A stretch of 64,000 nt of DNA from Maricaulis sp. (GTDB lineage Bacteria > Pseudomonadota > Alphaproteobacteria > Caulobacterales > Maricaulaceae). The first letter of the stretch is position 1. Every line of letters begins with the position of its first letter. This document shows, piece after piece, positions 26,448 through 35,795 of the stretch. The position numbers and the translations under genes were made by a program. The notes beneath the pieces are model-generated. The model did no database searches. It was not told the DNA's origin and saw nothing but the letters and a program-made list of their open reading frames with translations. The stretch spans positions 1 to 64,000 of the forward strand of contig NZ_JAEPNI010000001.1 in NCBI RefSeq assembly GCF_017643475.1. The letters run 5' to 3'.

Positions 26448-29354
26448 CTAGAATTCAGACCAGTCGTCCTCGTCGTCCACGACACTCTCGGCAAGCGCTG
26501 CCTGCAGGCCACGCGCTCCCGCGCCACCCCCTGCGACCACTTGCGGACGGGCGACTGGAGCCGCATGAGCTTCGTATCCGCCCGTATTCTGGCCGGCATT
26601 GAAGAAGCTCATGCGCTGGCGCATGCGGCTTGCCTGGTCATTCATCGTCTTGGCTGCAGCAGCATTCTCTTCCACCAGGGCAGAGTTCTGCTGGGTCATC
26701 TCGTCCATCTGCGTGACAGCCGTGTTGATTTCGTCAGCACCGGTGGCCTGCTCACGGGATGCGGCAGAGATCTCGGCGACGATATCCGCCACCTTCTTGA
26801 TGCTGTCGACAATCTCGGTGAGCGCTTCGCCGGTCTCGTTGACCAGCTCGACACCACCCTGGACCTGTTCGGTCGAGTCGACGATGAGATCCTTGATGTC
26901 CTTGGCAGCTTGCGCGGAGCGCTGGGCGAGGGAGCGGACTTCCGACGCCACGACCGCGAAACCACGTCCGGCATCGCCAGCCCGGGCCGCCTCGACCGCT
27001 GCGTTCAGGGCCAGGAGGTTGGTCTGGAAGGCAATCTCGTCGATGACACCGATAATGTCGGAGATACGGCGCGAGGAGTCCTCGATCTTGCCCATCGCAT
27101 CAACAGCGTTGGAGACGACATTGCCACCCTTCTCGGCACTGTCACGCGCGGTGATGGCAAGCTGGCTGGCCTGTGTGGAGTTATCGGCATTCTGCTTGAT
27201 GGTTGAAGCCATTTCTTCCATCGAGGCAGCGGTCTCTTCCAGATTGGCTGCCTGCTGTTCAGTGCGTTGGGACAGATCGGAAGCACCCGTGGAGATCTGC
27301 TCGGCGCCGGAGGAGACTTCCTCGGATGCCATGGAAATCGCCTTGACGGTTTCCTGCAGGGTTGACGCCATGGAATTGGCATTTTCCTTCAGCTCGCCAT
27401 AGACGCCCTGATAATCCTGGTTGATCCGCTGGGTCAGATCGCCCTGTGAAAGCGACCCCAGCATGGTACCGAATGACTGGAGTACCCCGTCCACTGTCGA
27501 GGACAAGCTGTTGACGCCTTCGGACAGGGCGCGCAGGAAGCCCTCCTTGCCCTCCAGCGGCAATGTCTTGGTGAAATCGCCCGCCGAAACAGCAGACACC
27601 ACTTCAGCGATCTCGGCTTCGACAGCTTTCTCGGCAGTCTCATCTCTCCATTCAACAACGGTTCCCGCGCGCTGTCCGTCGTCATCCATGACCGGGCTTG
27701 CGATCAGGTGGAAGCTGCGGCCACCGACCTTGATATCCGTCTCATAAGCGCTGGTAAGGCGCGCCAGCATTCCACGCTGGTGAGCCGGGTTCTTGTGGAA
27801 GACATCGATATTCTGACCAAGCAGGTTATTGCTGTCGAAATTCGGCAGATCCTTGCGCAAGTCACTCTCGGCGGCCTTCATCATCTCGCGCTGGGACTCA
27901 TTCATATAGACGATGTTGAGGTCAGCATCGGCGACCATGACGTTCGTCGTTGTCGTGTCCAGAGCGGCCTTGATGCGGGCATTCTCAGCGGCTTCCTCGG
28001 CAGCCGCTTTTTCCGCAGCAACACGCTCGGTGCGGTCATCCCACTCGACAACGATCCCCTGACGATTCCCGTCCGCATCCATCACCGGCGTAGCGATCAG
28101 ACCAAAAATTCGGCCGGCCACTGTGATTTCAGTGTGATGAGGCGCCGTTAGACGCTCGAGCATCTGGCGCTGGTGGGCGGGGTTCTTGTGGAAGACATCG
28201 ATATTCTTGCCGACCAGCTCGTCTGCATTGAAATTGCGAAGCTCGGTCCGAAGCGCATCCTCATTGGACTTCATCATCTCATGCTGGGAGTGGTTCATGT
28301 AGACGATGTTGAAATCGGCATCGGCGACCATGACATTGGTCGTCGTGCTGTCGAGGGCGGAGCGAATTCGAACAGCCTCCTGCATGCGCTCTGACGCCGT
28401 CAGATCCGTCGCGTATTTCACGACCTTGTATGGCTTGCCATCGGCGTTGAAGATCGGGTTGTAGGACGCCTGGATGACAATGCGCTTGCCGCCACGGCCA
28501 ACACGTTCGTATTCACCGCTGTCAAACTCGCCACGGCCGAGCTTGGCCCAGAATTCCTTGTATTCGTGGCTCCCGGCGTATTCAGAGTCCACAAACATGG
28601 AATGGTGACGCCCGCGGATTTCCTCAACGGAATAACCAACAGTCGAGCAGAAGTTTTCATTGGCCGTGATAATCGTGCCATCGAGATTGAACTCGATCAC
28701 CGCCTGCGACTTGCCGATCGCCTCGATCTGGCTGGTCATATCCGCATTGCGCAGTTTCTGTTCGGTGATGTCGGTCGCGAACTTCACGACCTTGTACGGA
28801 CGCCCCGTCTCATCGAAGACCGGATTGTAGGAGGCCTGGATCCAGATCTCGCGACCACCCTTGGCGAAGCGCTTGAACTCACCGGCTTCGAACTCGCCAC
28901 GACGCAGCTTGTCCCAGAGGGACCTGTATTCCGGACTGGCGGCGTACTCGGGCTCGGCGAACATGGAATGATGCCTGCCCTGGATCTCTCCCAGCGCGTA
29001 ACCCATGGCACCGCAGAAGGCGTCATTGGCGGTGATGATCGTGCCGTCGAGCTCGAACTCGATAACGGCCTGGACGCGGTCGAGCGCGTCGAGCTTGGCC
29101 GTGAGTTCGGTGTTGGACGTGCCACCGGCACCTGTTGAGGCATCTCCACGGAAATAGTTGTGGGCGCCGAAAATGGCGGCCAGTGGCAGACCGGCCAGCA
29201 GCGCGGTGATCGGGCCTGCACCTGCGGCGGTCCACGCGACCGCGCCGAAGGCTGCAGCGGCTCCGGCAAAGATGGCGGCGGAGGTCAGCAGTTGAGTGCG
29301 GCGACCAGCGTCGCCGGAGGAACGGCTATTCGGATTGTTGTAAGCATAAGTCAT
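26448..29354 (-). CDS. Methyl-accepting chemotaxis protein with four PAS domains
   Basis: 968 residues. Two hydrophobic segments near residues 20-62 form a membrane anchor with almost no periplasmic loop, so sensing is probably cytoplasmic. PAS 1 and 2 (about 85-310) are close copies sharing GRHHSMF, as in BdlA-like receptors. PAS 3 and 4 (about 325-565) form a second duplicated pair sharing [18 protein letters not shown]-like stretch leads to the signalling domain, with tip [33 protein letters not shown]. The C-terminus is DDEDDWSEF, a CheR-docking pentapeptide type. ATG 29354 has GGAG 8 nt upstream. It lies between cheW and cheR. Confidence 0.93.
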   Translation of the reverse strand: MTYAYNNPNSRSSGDAGRRTQLLTSAAIFAGAAAAFGAVAWTAAGAGPITALLAGLPLAAIFGAHNYFRGDASTGAGGTSNTELTAKLDALDRVQAVIEFELDGTIITANDAFCGAMGYALGEIQGRHHSMFAEPEYAASPEYRSLWDKLRRGEFEAGEFKRFAKGGREIWIQASYNPVFDETGRPYKVVKFATDITEQKLRNADMTSQIEAIGKSQAVIEFNLDGTIITANENFCSTVGYSVEEIRGRHHSMFVDSEYAGSHEYKEFWAKLGRGEFDSGEYERVGRGGKRIVIQASYNPIFNADGKPYKVVKYATDLTASERMQEAVRIRSALDSTTTNVMVADADFNIVYMNHSQHEMMKSNEDALRTELRNFNADELVGKNIDVFHKNPAHQRQMLERLTAPHHTEITVAGRIFGLIATPVMDADGNRQGIVVEWDDRTERVAAEKAAAEEAAENARIKAALDTTTTNVMVADADLNIVYMNESQREMMKAAESDLRKDLPNFDSNNLLGQNIDVFHKNPAHQRGMLARLTSAYETDIKVGGRSFHLIASPVMDDDGQRAGTVVEWRDETAEKAVEAEIAEVVSAVSAGDFTKTLPLEGKEGFLRALSEGVNSLSSTVDGVLQSFGTMLGSLSQGDLTQRINQDYQGVYGELKENANSMASTLQETVKAISMASEEVSSGAEQISTGASDLSQRTEQQAANLEETAASMEEMASTIKQNADNSTQASQLAITARDSAEKGGNVVSNAVDAMGKIEDSSRRISDIIGVIDEIAFQTNLLALNAAVEAARAGDAGRGFAVVASEVRSLAQRSAQAAKDIKDLIVDSTEQVQGGVELVNETGEALTEIVDSIKKVADIVAEISAASREQATGADEINTAVTQMDEMTQQNSALVEENAAAAKTMNDQASRMRQRMSFFNAGQNTGGYEAHAAPVARPQVVAGGGAGARGLQAALAESVVDDEDDWSEF

Positions 29355-29377
29355 GGCAGTGACTCCTCTGGTCGCTT

Positions 29378-29905
29378 TCACTGAACGGGGGTGTCTTCGG
29401 ATTGGGATTGGTCAAGGATTTCGGAGCCCAGCAGGCGCTCGAGGTCCAGCATCGCGACCATCTGGTCTTCATCGGTCAGGAAACCGGAGAAGACACGCGC
29501 ATCTTCCTTGGAGTTGGTTTCCGGAACCGGTTGTATCTTGTCGTCGGATACGTCGAGAATGTCTGAAACCGCATCGACCAACAGTCCCACCTGCCGGTCC
29601 ATAACCGCCACGATCACGATGACGTGGCGTTGGGTGGTTTCGGTCAACCCCCCTCCCAGTCGGCACTGGAGATCAATGATCGGCAGTACCGCACCGCGTA
29701 GGTTAAGCACTCCGCGGACGTGCTCGGGCTGGTTCGGAAGGCTGGTAACCTCCGTCCATCCCTTGATTTCCCTGACAGACATGATGTCCACCGCGTATTG
29801 CTCAGAACCTGCGGCGAAACTCACATACTGTTTCTGGCCCGGCGCGGCTTCCCGACCGTTTGCTATGGCCTCGGCTGTTGCCAGCACGGCTTCCTCAGCT
29901 GTCAT
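29378..29905 (-). CDS. cheW: Chemotaxis coupling protein CheW
   Basis: 175 residues with the two-subdomain beta-barrel of CheW ([16 protein letters not shown], then [17 protein letters not shown], later [14 protein letters not shown]). It links the receptor signalling tip to CheA. A short N-terminal extension and an acidic C-terminal tail (SQSEDTPVQ) flank the domain. The ATG overlaps the cheA end by 4 bp and the receptor gene starts 23 bp downstream. Confidence 0.95.
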   Translation of the reverse strand: MTAEEAVLATAEAIANGREAAPGQKQYVSFAAGSEQYAVDIMSVREIKGWTEVTSLPNQPEHVRGVLNLRGAVLPIIDLQCRLGGGLTETTQRHVIVIVAVMDRQVGLLVDAVSDILDVSDDKIQPVPETNSKEDARVFSGFLTDEDQMVAMLDLERLLGSEILDQSQSEDTPVQ

Positions 29906-31971
29906 GCGCTTTGCCCTCCCGAGGCGACGCGATTGGTATCAGTGGGTGTGTTGCTCGGCTGGCCGCCATCAGTGCGCGGCACATCCATGGCCGCGAGACC
30001 GTCGATATCGAGGATCAGACGCACCCGGCCATCGCCCAGGATGGCGGTTCCGGCGACACCGGAAATGCTGCGGTAATTGGCTTCCAGGCTCTTGATGACG
30101 ACCTGTTGCTGTCCCAGCAGCTCGTCAACGATAAGGCCGATCCGACGGCCAAATTCGGTTTCCACGATAACCGCCAGCTTGCGCAGCGGTTCCGGTTGGC
30201 CGGAACGGTCAATACTCATGGCCGCACAGACATCGATCAGGCGGATGGTTTCGCCGCGGATCGACATCACCGTGCCACCGTCAGGCAGCTGACGCACAGA
30301 ACTCGGATCCGGCAGTACTGTCTCGACAATGGTGGAAAGCGGGACGACGAAACGCTCGCCGGCAACGGAAATCAGCATGCCGTCCAGAACAGCCAGGGTC
30401 AGCGGCAGTGCCAGGGTGAAGGTCGAACCCTTGCCCTCTTCCGACTCCACGGTCACACGACCGCCCAGCTTCTGGATATTGCGGCGCACGACATCCATGC
30501 CCACACCACGCCCGGAAACATCGGAGATCGCCGCAGCCGTGGAGAAACCCGGCATGAAGATCAATGCCTCGATCTCCTCCTTGGAAAGCTCGGCATCCTC
30601 GTCGATCAAACCGTTGTCGATCGCTTTCTGGCGTACTCGTTTGAGGCTCAGACCACGGCCGTCATCGGCAACACGGATCAGGATGCGGCCATTGCGGTGC
30701 TCGGCGGAAATCTTGACGATCCCCTGCTCATCCTTGCCTGTTTCAGCACGTTCCTCGCGTGTTTCGAGGCCATGATCCATGCAATTGCGGATCATGTGGG
30801 TAAGCGGATCGCTGAGCTCCTCGATAATCGTCTTGTCGACCTCGGTCGCTTCACCCTCGAGTTCCAGGCGAACATTCTTGTCCAGCTTCTTGGAGAGGTC
30901 GCGCACGACGCGCGGAAAACGGGAGAAAAGCGCCTTGAGTGGCTGCATCCGCACCGCCATCACACCTTCCTGTAGCTGGCGCGTCCGCATGGTCAGGTCT
31001 TCCAACGCCTGGAGCTGTTTGACGTGACGGATATCGACAAGCTCAGAGAGGCTGTCGAGGGCCATGGCCTGGGCGATGACCAGCTCGCCAACCATGTCGA
31101 CCAAGCGGTCGATGCGCTCCAGCTCAACCCGAATGGACGTGCTCTGGGCGGCTGCAGCGATCGCCTTGGAATCTGTGGACGCCGCAGTGGCTGCCCCCGC
31201 CATCGGCTCGTCGGCAGCATCCGGCGCTTCCGGCAAATCAGCAGCAACCCGCTCGGAGGCGCATTCGATCTCGTTGATCTCGAGATCACAATCACCATCT
31301 ACGAACTCGAAAACTTCCTCGACACTCTCGCGGGAGATGTCGTCACCGCGGATCTCGATGTCCCAGCTCAGATACCCTTCCAGCGGATCGAGCTTGACCA
31401 GGTCAGGCAAGGCCTCGGAGCTGGTCGAGATCGACATGACACCCAGACTCTTCAACGCATGCAGGAGGAGTTGCGGTTCGTTGGCCGTCTCGTACATCGC
31501 CCGATGCGGACGGAATTTGATCGTGAACCCGGCACCGGACGGAGCGGCTGCATTCACGTCGGCTCCAGCATTGGCGTTGGACTGAGGAGCGCCCGTCTTG
31601 TTGCGGAGAATCTCGAGGATCTCATCCTCGATACCGGCCTGCGCTTCCATGCCGGCGCGTGCGGCGGCGACGAGATCCTGGAGGATGTCACCAGCCTGGA
31701 TGACGAGATCCGGGTCCCCTTCGACCAGCTGGAGCTTGCCCCCCCGGACCAGATCCATGAAGTTCTCGAATTCGTGGCAATAGGTCGCCAGCCGCTGGAA
31801 TTTGAAAGCACCGGCGCCAGCCTTGATGGAGTGAACGGTCCGGAAAATGTCGTCGAGAACCTCGGCGTCATTCGGCCCGGCGACCAATGTCACGGCAACT
31901 TCCTCGAAGCGCTGCAGCAGCTCTTCACATTCCTCGAAGAAAGTTTGCTTGAATTGTTCGAGCTCGTTCAC
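29902..31971 (-). CDS. cheA: Chemotaxis histidine kinase CheA
   Basis: 689 residues. The N-terminal Hpt domain carries the phosphorylated His47 in TVHSIKAGAGAF. A regulator-binding region spans about 150-260. Dimerisation, ATPase (HMIRNCMDHGLE, DDGRGL, GRGVGMDVV) and CheW-like domains follow in order. It phosphorylates CheY and CheB and might also feed the receiver-SpoIIE protein and the separate Hpt protein of this operon (inference). The start is GTG 31971 with GGAG 7 nt upstream. It lies 21 bp after cheY. Confidence 0.96.
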   Translation of the reverse strand: MNELEQFKQTFFEECEELLQRFEEVAVTLVAGPNDAEVLDDIFRTVHSIKAGAGAFKFQRLATYCHEFENFMDLVRGGKLQLVEGDPDLVIQAGDILQDLVAAARAGMEAQAGIEDEILEILRNKTGAPQSNANAGADVNAAAPSGAGFTIKFRPHRAMYETANEPQLLLHALKSLGVMSISTSSEALPDLVKLDPLEGYLSWDIEIRGDDISRESVEEVFEFVDGDCDLEINEIECASERVAADLPEAPDAADEPMAGAATAASTDSKAIAAAAQSTSIRVELERIDRLVDMVGELVIAQAMALDSLSELVDIRHVKQLQALEDLTMRTRQLQEGVMAVRMQPLKALFSRFPRVVRDLSKKLDKNVRLELEGEATEVDKTIIEELSDPLTHMIRNCMDHGLETREERAETGKDEQGIVKISAEHRNGRILIRVADDGRGLSLKRVRQKAIDNGLIDEDAELSKEEIEALIFMPGFSTAAAISDVSGRGVGMDVVRRNIQKLGGRVTVESEEGKGSTFTLALPLTLAVLDGMLISVAGERFVVPLSTIVETVLPDPSSVRQLPDGGTVMSIRGETIRLIDVCAAMSIDRSGQPEPLRKLAVIVETEFGRRIGLIVDELLGQQQVVIKSLEANYRSISGVAGTAILGDGRVRLILDIDGLAAMDVPRTDGGQPSNTPTDTNRVASGGQSA

Positions 31972-31992
31972 TCGTCTTCTCCAGTCTTCAGA

Positions 31993-32358
31993 CTATCGGC
32001 AGACCCGGCGGACAACATTCACCAACTGGTCGGGGTCGAAAGGCTTGACGATCCAGCCCGTAGCGCCAGCGGCCTTGCCGGCTTCCTTCTTGGTCTGGTC
32101 CGCCTCGGTGGTGAGGATGAGGATCGGTGTGGCACGGAATTTGGGGTTCTCGCGGAGCTTGCCGACCAGGGTGATGCCGTCCATGCGGGGCATATTCACG
32201 TCCGAGATCACCAGGTCGTAATCGCCGGTCGTGGAAACCTCCATCGCCTCGACACCATCTTCGGCCTCGACAACTTCGAACCCTTCTCGTTTCAACGTGA
32301 AAGCGACCATGTCGCGCATGGTCTTGGAATCATCGACGGCTAGTACACGTTTACTCAT
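31993..32358 (-). CDS. cheY: CheY-type single-domain response regulator
   Basis: 121 residues, a lone receiver domain. The acidic pocket is VDDS (Asp9, Asp10), the phospho-acceptor is Asp53 in LVISDVNMPRMDG, with Thr in LILTTEA and Lys in IVKPFDP. No output domain is present, so it acts by protein contact with a flagellar switch or another partner; no motility gene lies in the window. Its ATG overlaps the STAS gene end by 8 bp. Confidence 0.93.
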   Translation of the reverse strand: MSKRVLAVDDSKTMRDMVAFTLKREGFEVVEAEDGVEAMEVSTTGDYDLVISDVNMPRMDGITLVGKLRENPKFRATPILILTTEADQTKKEAGKAAGATGWIVKPFDPDQLVNVVRRVCR

Positions 32359-32650
32359 TGCTTCCCCTCCAGGTGGCTAGTTCATTCTCGAGGCCCATCA
32401 GCTCCATGGCTTCGCGAATGGCGGCACTCGGGTCGTTCAGCGTGAAAGCGCGTTTGCGCGCGGCCTGATCCCGCGCAGCGCTCATAAGGATTTGAATGGC
32501 AGGTGTGTCGATCAGGCCAACATCAGAGCCTTTGACAACAAGGTCGGCATCACTGCCGCGATATTCCAGAAGCTCGGTCAAAAGCGCCTCGGCCGCCGGA
32601 ACGTCCAGGCGCGCGGGCAATTCAATCGTATTGGCGGGCACGTCGCTCAT
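32351..32650 (-). CDS. Second STAS-domain protein of the chemosensory operon
   Basis: 99 residues forming one STAS domain. The position of the phosphorylatable residue is Thr49 in LIDTPAIQIL, so Thr replaces the more usual Ser. It is clearly different in sequence from the STAS protein at the other end of the operon. Its ATG overlaps the Hpt stop by one base. It may be an alternative substrate of the SpoIIE phosphatase or a structural partner of CheA/CheY; neither can be decided from sequence. Confidence 0.85.
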   Translation of the reverse strand: MSDVPANTIELPARLDVPAAEALLTELLEYRGSDADLVVKGSDVGLIDTPAIQILMSAARDQAARKRAFTLNDPSAAIREAMELMGLENELATWRGSNE

Positions 32651-32979
32651 CAGGCTGCAGCCTCCAGATGATCAACGGCGGCGGCGAAGACAGCGCCCAG
32701 CTCGTCAGCCTGCGAAGCATCGCCGGCTTCGAGTGCCGCTGCGAGCGCGCCCAGCTGTTTCAGCCCGATATTGACCGCAGCGCCCTTGAGCGCGTGCGCT
32801 GTCTGGCGGGCAGCCTCGCTGTCCTGGTTGCCGTGGGCTTCGGAATAGGCACCATAGAGCGAACGAAGATCATCGATGAACTGCTGTTTCATCGCAGAGA
32901 ACGCTTCCTTGCCAACGGCCGCAATCAGGGTGTTGATCACTTCCGGGTCCATTTCAGGAGCGTTGCGCCAGTCGGACAT
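32650..32979 (-). CDS. Stand-alone Hpt (histidine phosphotransfer) protein
   Basis: 109 residues forming a four-helix Hpt domain. His62 in QTAHALKGAAVNIG is the expected phosphorylation site. Such proteins shuttle phosphate between receivers and kinases, here possibly between CheA, CheY and the receiver-SpoIIE protein. It is the first gene of the minus-strand run, and the promoter must lie in the AT-rich DNA upstream. Confidence 0.88.
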   Translation of the reverse strand: MSDWRNAPEMDPEVINTLIAAVGKEAFSAMKQQFIDDLRSLYGAYSEAHGNQDSEAARQTAHALKGAAVNIGLKQLGALAAALEAGDASQADELGAVFAAAVDHLEAAA

Positions 32980-33316
32980 GGGGGCCTCTTAAGAATCGTG
33001 ACAACTAGAAACACACGTTGTGCGTGTCATGAGCAGATCGCACACATCATGGTTAATTTAGTCGATTCTTCTAACCAAACCCTAATATGACCGGTCAAAC
33101 ACCCCTACCACCGAAATCGGCTATTATTCAAGAATTACAACAGCTTAGGCAGCATTTTGGCGTAATAGAAATATTCCGGAACCCGTTAACACCCATCATA
33201 AATGCTTGTTTTTTCGCGAAAAAGTTGTGCTGGACAACCAATCGGCTCCGAGCCCGCATAAAGCTATTCGCTAATAATATATTACGACCCGGGTCTTGCC
33301 GCCCTCGACTCGCGCC
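32980..33316. other. AT-rich region upstream of the chemosensory operon
   Basis: A 337-bp stretch between the Hpt gene and the end of the LacI-type gene, much richer in A and T than its surroundings. It should contain the promoter of the 13-gene run. GTTAATTTAG near 33053 and several poly-T runs are seen, but no motif could be assigned. A 77-codon open frame here looks accidental. Confidence 0.45.
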
Positions 33317-34369
33317 CTAAGCGGCGGGCGGAGCTGTCGACCCACGAACTATAAGCTCGCAAGGAATAAGGCGAATTTCCACATCCGAGTCTTCGCCACC
33401 CCGTTCCAGAGCGCGGGTCAGAATGTCCACCGAAGCAGCAGACATTTCGGCGATTGGCTGGCGCACCGTGGTGAGCTGGGGCCACAGCGTAGTCGCGGTC
33501 TGCGTGTCGTCGAAACCGGTCACGGACAGCTGGCCGGGCACATCCAATCCGAGCTTGTTCGCCACCGCCACTACAGCAGCGGCCATGTCGTCATTGCTGG
33601 CGAAAACAGCACTTGGGCGATCATCCCCTCGCAGCATGTTCTCTGCCGCCACCAATCCGGATCTATAAGTATAGCGGCCCGGCTGGATCCATTCATCACG
33701 CAGGGCAATCCCGGCCTTCTCCAGCGCCGCCCGGAAACCGGCCTCGCGCTGGCGGCTGGAGCCGTGTTCCGTATCGCCCTGAATGAAACCGATCCGCGTA
33801 TGCCCCAGTTCCAGCAGATATTGGGTCATGCGTTCGGCCGCCTCACGATCGTCCGTTATGACGCTGGGCTGGGCATCGCGGTCCTGTTCCGGAGCGATCC
33901 TCACATAGGGTACGCCCATCTCTTCCAGGGCATTGCGGACTGACGGAAAATCACACACCGGCGGCGGCAGGATCACGCCGTCGAAATTGGATGTACGCAG
34001 AACCATCTCCACGGCATTGGCCCAATGGGAATCGGTGGATCCGCTATCCTCGATCGCCAGATGGTACCCAGCCTGGCGGCAACGGTTCATCATCCCCACC
34101 AGCAGCTCGCTGACATAACCGGGATTGGGGTTGTTATAGAGAAGACCGAGAAAAAAGCTGCGCGCCTTGGCCAGGCTGCGGGCCGAAATATTTGGCCGGT
34201 AGTCCAGTTCCTTCATCGCCTCGAGCACGCGTTCGCGTGTCTCGTCCCGGACGCGGGATTCGCCGTTGAGGACCCGTGAGACAGTCATGGCCGAAACGCC
34301 TGCGCGCTCGGCCACATCCTTGATCGTTGCACCGCTTTGCTTGTTGGCCCTCGTTCGCAAACCCGTCAC
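33317..34369 (-). CDS. LacI-family transcriptional regulator
   Basis: 350 residues. The helix-turn-helix with hinge is at the N-terminus (TIKDVAERAGVSAMTVSRVLN, then YRPNISARSLA). The periplasmic-binding-protein-like sensor domain follows (LGLLYNNPNPGYVSELL, FDGVILPPP, IGFIQGD, SAVFASNDDMA, VTGFDD). The ligand is probably a sugar, but no sugar operon adjoins it. An inverted repeat lies just upstream of its start and may be autoregulatory. Confidence 0.9.
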   Translation of the reverse strand: MTGLRTRANKQSGATIKDVAERAGVSAMTVSRVLNGESRVRDETRERVLEAMKELDYRPNISARSLAKARSFFLGLLYNNPNPGYVSELLVGMMNRCRQAGYHLAIEDSGSTDSHWANAVEMVLRTSNFDGVILPPPVCDFPSVRNALEEMGVPYVRIAPEQDRDAQPSVITDDREAAERMTQYLLELGHTRIGFIQGDTEHGSSRQREAGFRAALEKAGIALRDEWIQPGRYTYRSGLVAAENMLRGDDRPSAVFASNDDMAAAVVAVANKLGLDVPGQLSVTGFDDTQTATTLWPQLTTVRQPIAEMSAASVDILTRALERGGEDSDVEIRLIPCELIVRGSTAPPAA

Positions 34370-34375
34370 CTCGAA

Positions 34376-34399
34376 TGCTATCGCTAACGCTCGATAGCA
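34376..34399. promoter_or_regulatory. Inverted repeat upstream of the LacI-type gene
   Basis: TGCTATCG and CGATAGCA, perfect 8-bp arms with an 8-bp spacer, begin 7 bp upstream of the start codon. It may be an operator for the adjacent regulator. The spacer is longer than in classic LacI-family operators, so support is modest. Confidence 0.35.
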
Positions 34400-34442
34400 C
34401 AGGCCTCGGCAAGTTTCGAGAAAACTGCAGCAAAGAAGTTGA

Positions 34443-35096
34443 TCAAAGTCCGGTAAAGACCTGGAAAAGCTTCAGGATCGGGTTGTCGTAGCGCAGCTTG
34501 CCACGGGTCAGGGCCAGACAGATGCATTCACCGCCGTCATCGATGCGGATATCGTGCGCGGCCGCCTCATCAGCATATTCAACATCACCGGGGCAGAATT
34601 GCTGCTCGCCATCCCAGAAACTGCCCTTGAGCACCAGTGTCAGCTCGGATCCATTATGGCCGTGTTGCGGAATGGCGACACCAGGCTGCGCCTTGAGCAG
34701 CCACAGCTTCTCGCCATCCGGACCCGTCCACAACATCGCCTTGTTCAGGCCCGGACCGAGGAATTCCCAGCGGATCGTCTTGTGGATACGCTGTAGGAAG
34801 TCGCCGAGCGCCTGGGGCACATACGCCTCATGACGGGTAACGTCCCCAACCTCGAGCGGCGCCAGCGCGCCTTCGGCAGCCAGCAGATCATCAGCGGTGA
34901 ACGGAAGCGGCTCGTTCTCCGGCGCCATCATCAGCAATGCCGCGCCAATCTTTTCCAGCTCTTCCACACGGCCACGCGCCTCATCCGACAGCTCCACATG
35001 AGCCGCCATCAGCACGTCCTCGCCTTCGCTTTTTAGTGTGCCGGCTGCGTAGTCCATGTACCACGCATCGTCCAGCATCTCTCCGCGCCGGGTCAT
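34443..35096 (-). CDS. chrR: ChrR-like anti-sigma factor, zinc ligands of anti-sigma domain missing
   Basis: 217 residues: an N-terminal anti-sigma domain (YAAGTL motif) and a C-terminal cupin. In Rhodobacter sphaeroides ChrR the anti-sigma domain binds zinc through two His and a CxxC. Here the aligned block AHVELSDEAR keeps the His (His33) but has Ser37 and Ala40 in place of the cysteines, and the N-terminal His position is Met. The cupin metal site looks intact (HGHNGSELTLVLKG and AHDI). The ATG overlaps the rpoE stop (ATGA). It should hold RpoE inactive until singlet oxygen or related stress. Confidence 0.85.
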   Translation of the reverse strand: MTRRGEMLDDAWYMDYAAGTLKSEGEDVLMAAHVELSDEARGRVEELEKIGAALLMMAPENEPLPFTADDLLAAEGALAPLEVGDVTRHEAYVPQALGDFLQRIHKTIRWEFLGPGLNKAMLWTGPDGEKLWLLKAQPGVAIPQHGHNGSELTLVLKGSFWDGEQQFCPGDVEYADEAAAHDIRIDDGGECICLALTRGKLRYDNPILKLFQVFTGL

Positions 35097-35746
35097 TCCA
35101 CTTCTCCAAGTGCTCCGCGAAGCCTTTGCATCGCGAGCCGTATTCTCGACTTTACAGTTCCAAGGGGTAACGACAGCCGCTCCGCGACGTCGCTGTGGGA
35201 GAGGCCCTCGGTGAAGGCCAGCTCCAGCACCATACGTTGTTCGTCCGGAAGCACTGACAAGGCCTCGCTGACAGTTTTCACATCCTGACTGCGCGACAAC
35301 AGCTCGTCGGGCTGTTGTTCACCCACCGGCTGGAAGTGCGGATCATGCTCGTCCAGCTTCTTCGCACGCGCTTGTTTGCGGAAGTGATCAATGTGCAGAT
35401 TGCGAGCGATGGTGAAAATCCAGGTTGAGGCCGCCGCCTTGCTTGGGTCGAATTTCTCCGCCCGGCGCCAAACGGCCAGCATCGCTTCCTGGGTGACATC
35501 ATCAGCCAGCGCTGTCGATACATTACGCCGCCGCAGAAAGGCTTTCACCTTGGGCGCGAAATGATCAAAGATCGTCGTGAAGGCCTCACGGTCCCGACGA
35601 TGCGCGATCCTCTGGATAAGCTGAGCCAATTCGGTATTCGTCAATCGAGCACTCGACGCAGCGACCGGGCCGGTCGCTCCCCCCTGCTGTCTATGGATCC
35701 CCAGGCCATGACCGCCTGCATCCTTGGTATCGAGTGCAACGTACAT
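35093..35746 (-). CDS. rpoE: ECF sigma factor, RpoE/ChrR (ECF11) type
   Basis: About 217 residues with region 2 (FDHFAPKVKAFLRRRN, DDVTQEAMLAVWRRAEKFDP, STWIFTIARNLHIDHFR) and region 4 (VLPDEQRMVLELAFTEGLSHSDVAERLSLPLGTVKSRI). It is coupled to the ChrR-like gene by ATGA overlap and faces an amine oxidase/DUF1365/cfa operon, the known RpoE regulon core of Rhodobacter. ATG 35746 was chosen although no Shine-Dalgarno precedes it: a sigma-E-like promoter upstream would place the transcript start at or very near this ATG. A GTG at 35824 would lie upstream of that promoter. Confidence 0.9.
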   Translation of the reverse strand: MYVALDTKDAGGHGLGIHRQQGGATGPVAASSARLTNTELAQLIQRIAHRRDREAFTTIFDHFAPKVKAFLRRRNVSTALADDVTQEAMLAVWRRAEKFDPSKAAASTWIFTIARNLHIDHFRKQARAKKLDEHDPHFQPVGEQQPDELLSRSQDVKTVSEALSVLPDEQRMVLELAFTEGLSHSDVAERLSLPLGTVKSRIRLAMQRLRGALGEVE

Positions 35747-35752
35747 AAGGTT

Positions 35753-35781
35753 GGATACGCCTCCAAGGCATGATCGGATCA
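35753..35781 (-). promoter_or_regulatory. Putative RpoE-dependent promoter of rpoE-chrR
   Basis: Read on the minus strand: TGATCC (35781-35776), 17 bases, then GTATCC (35758-35753). TGATCC with a GTA-containing -10 element fits the known -35/-10 of Rhodobacter-type RpoE. It suggests autoregulation. Confidence 0.6.
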
Positions 35782-35795
35782 CAAGAAATTTCCGG

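Noticed and set aside
33050..33085. Possible CtrA-type TTAA-N7-TTAA box before the chemosensory operon
   Set aside because: Only one TTAA half is present at the right distance; the second half is GATT.
33087..33320. 77-codon open frame upstream of the chemosensory operon
   Set aside because: AT-rich non-coding DNA, no ribosome site, no domain; overlaps the end of the LacI-type gene.
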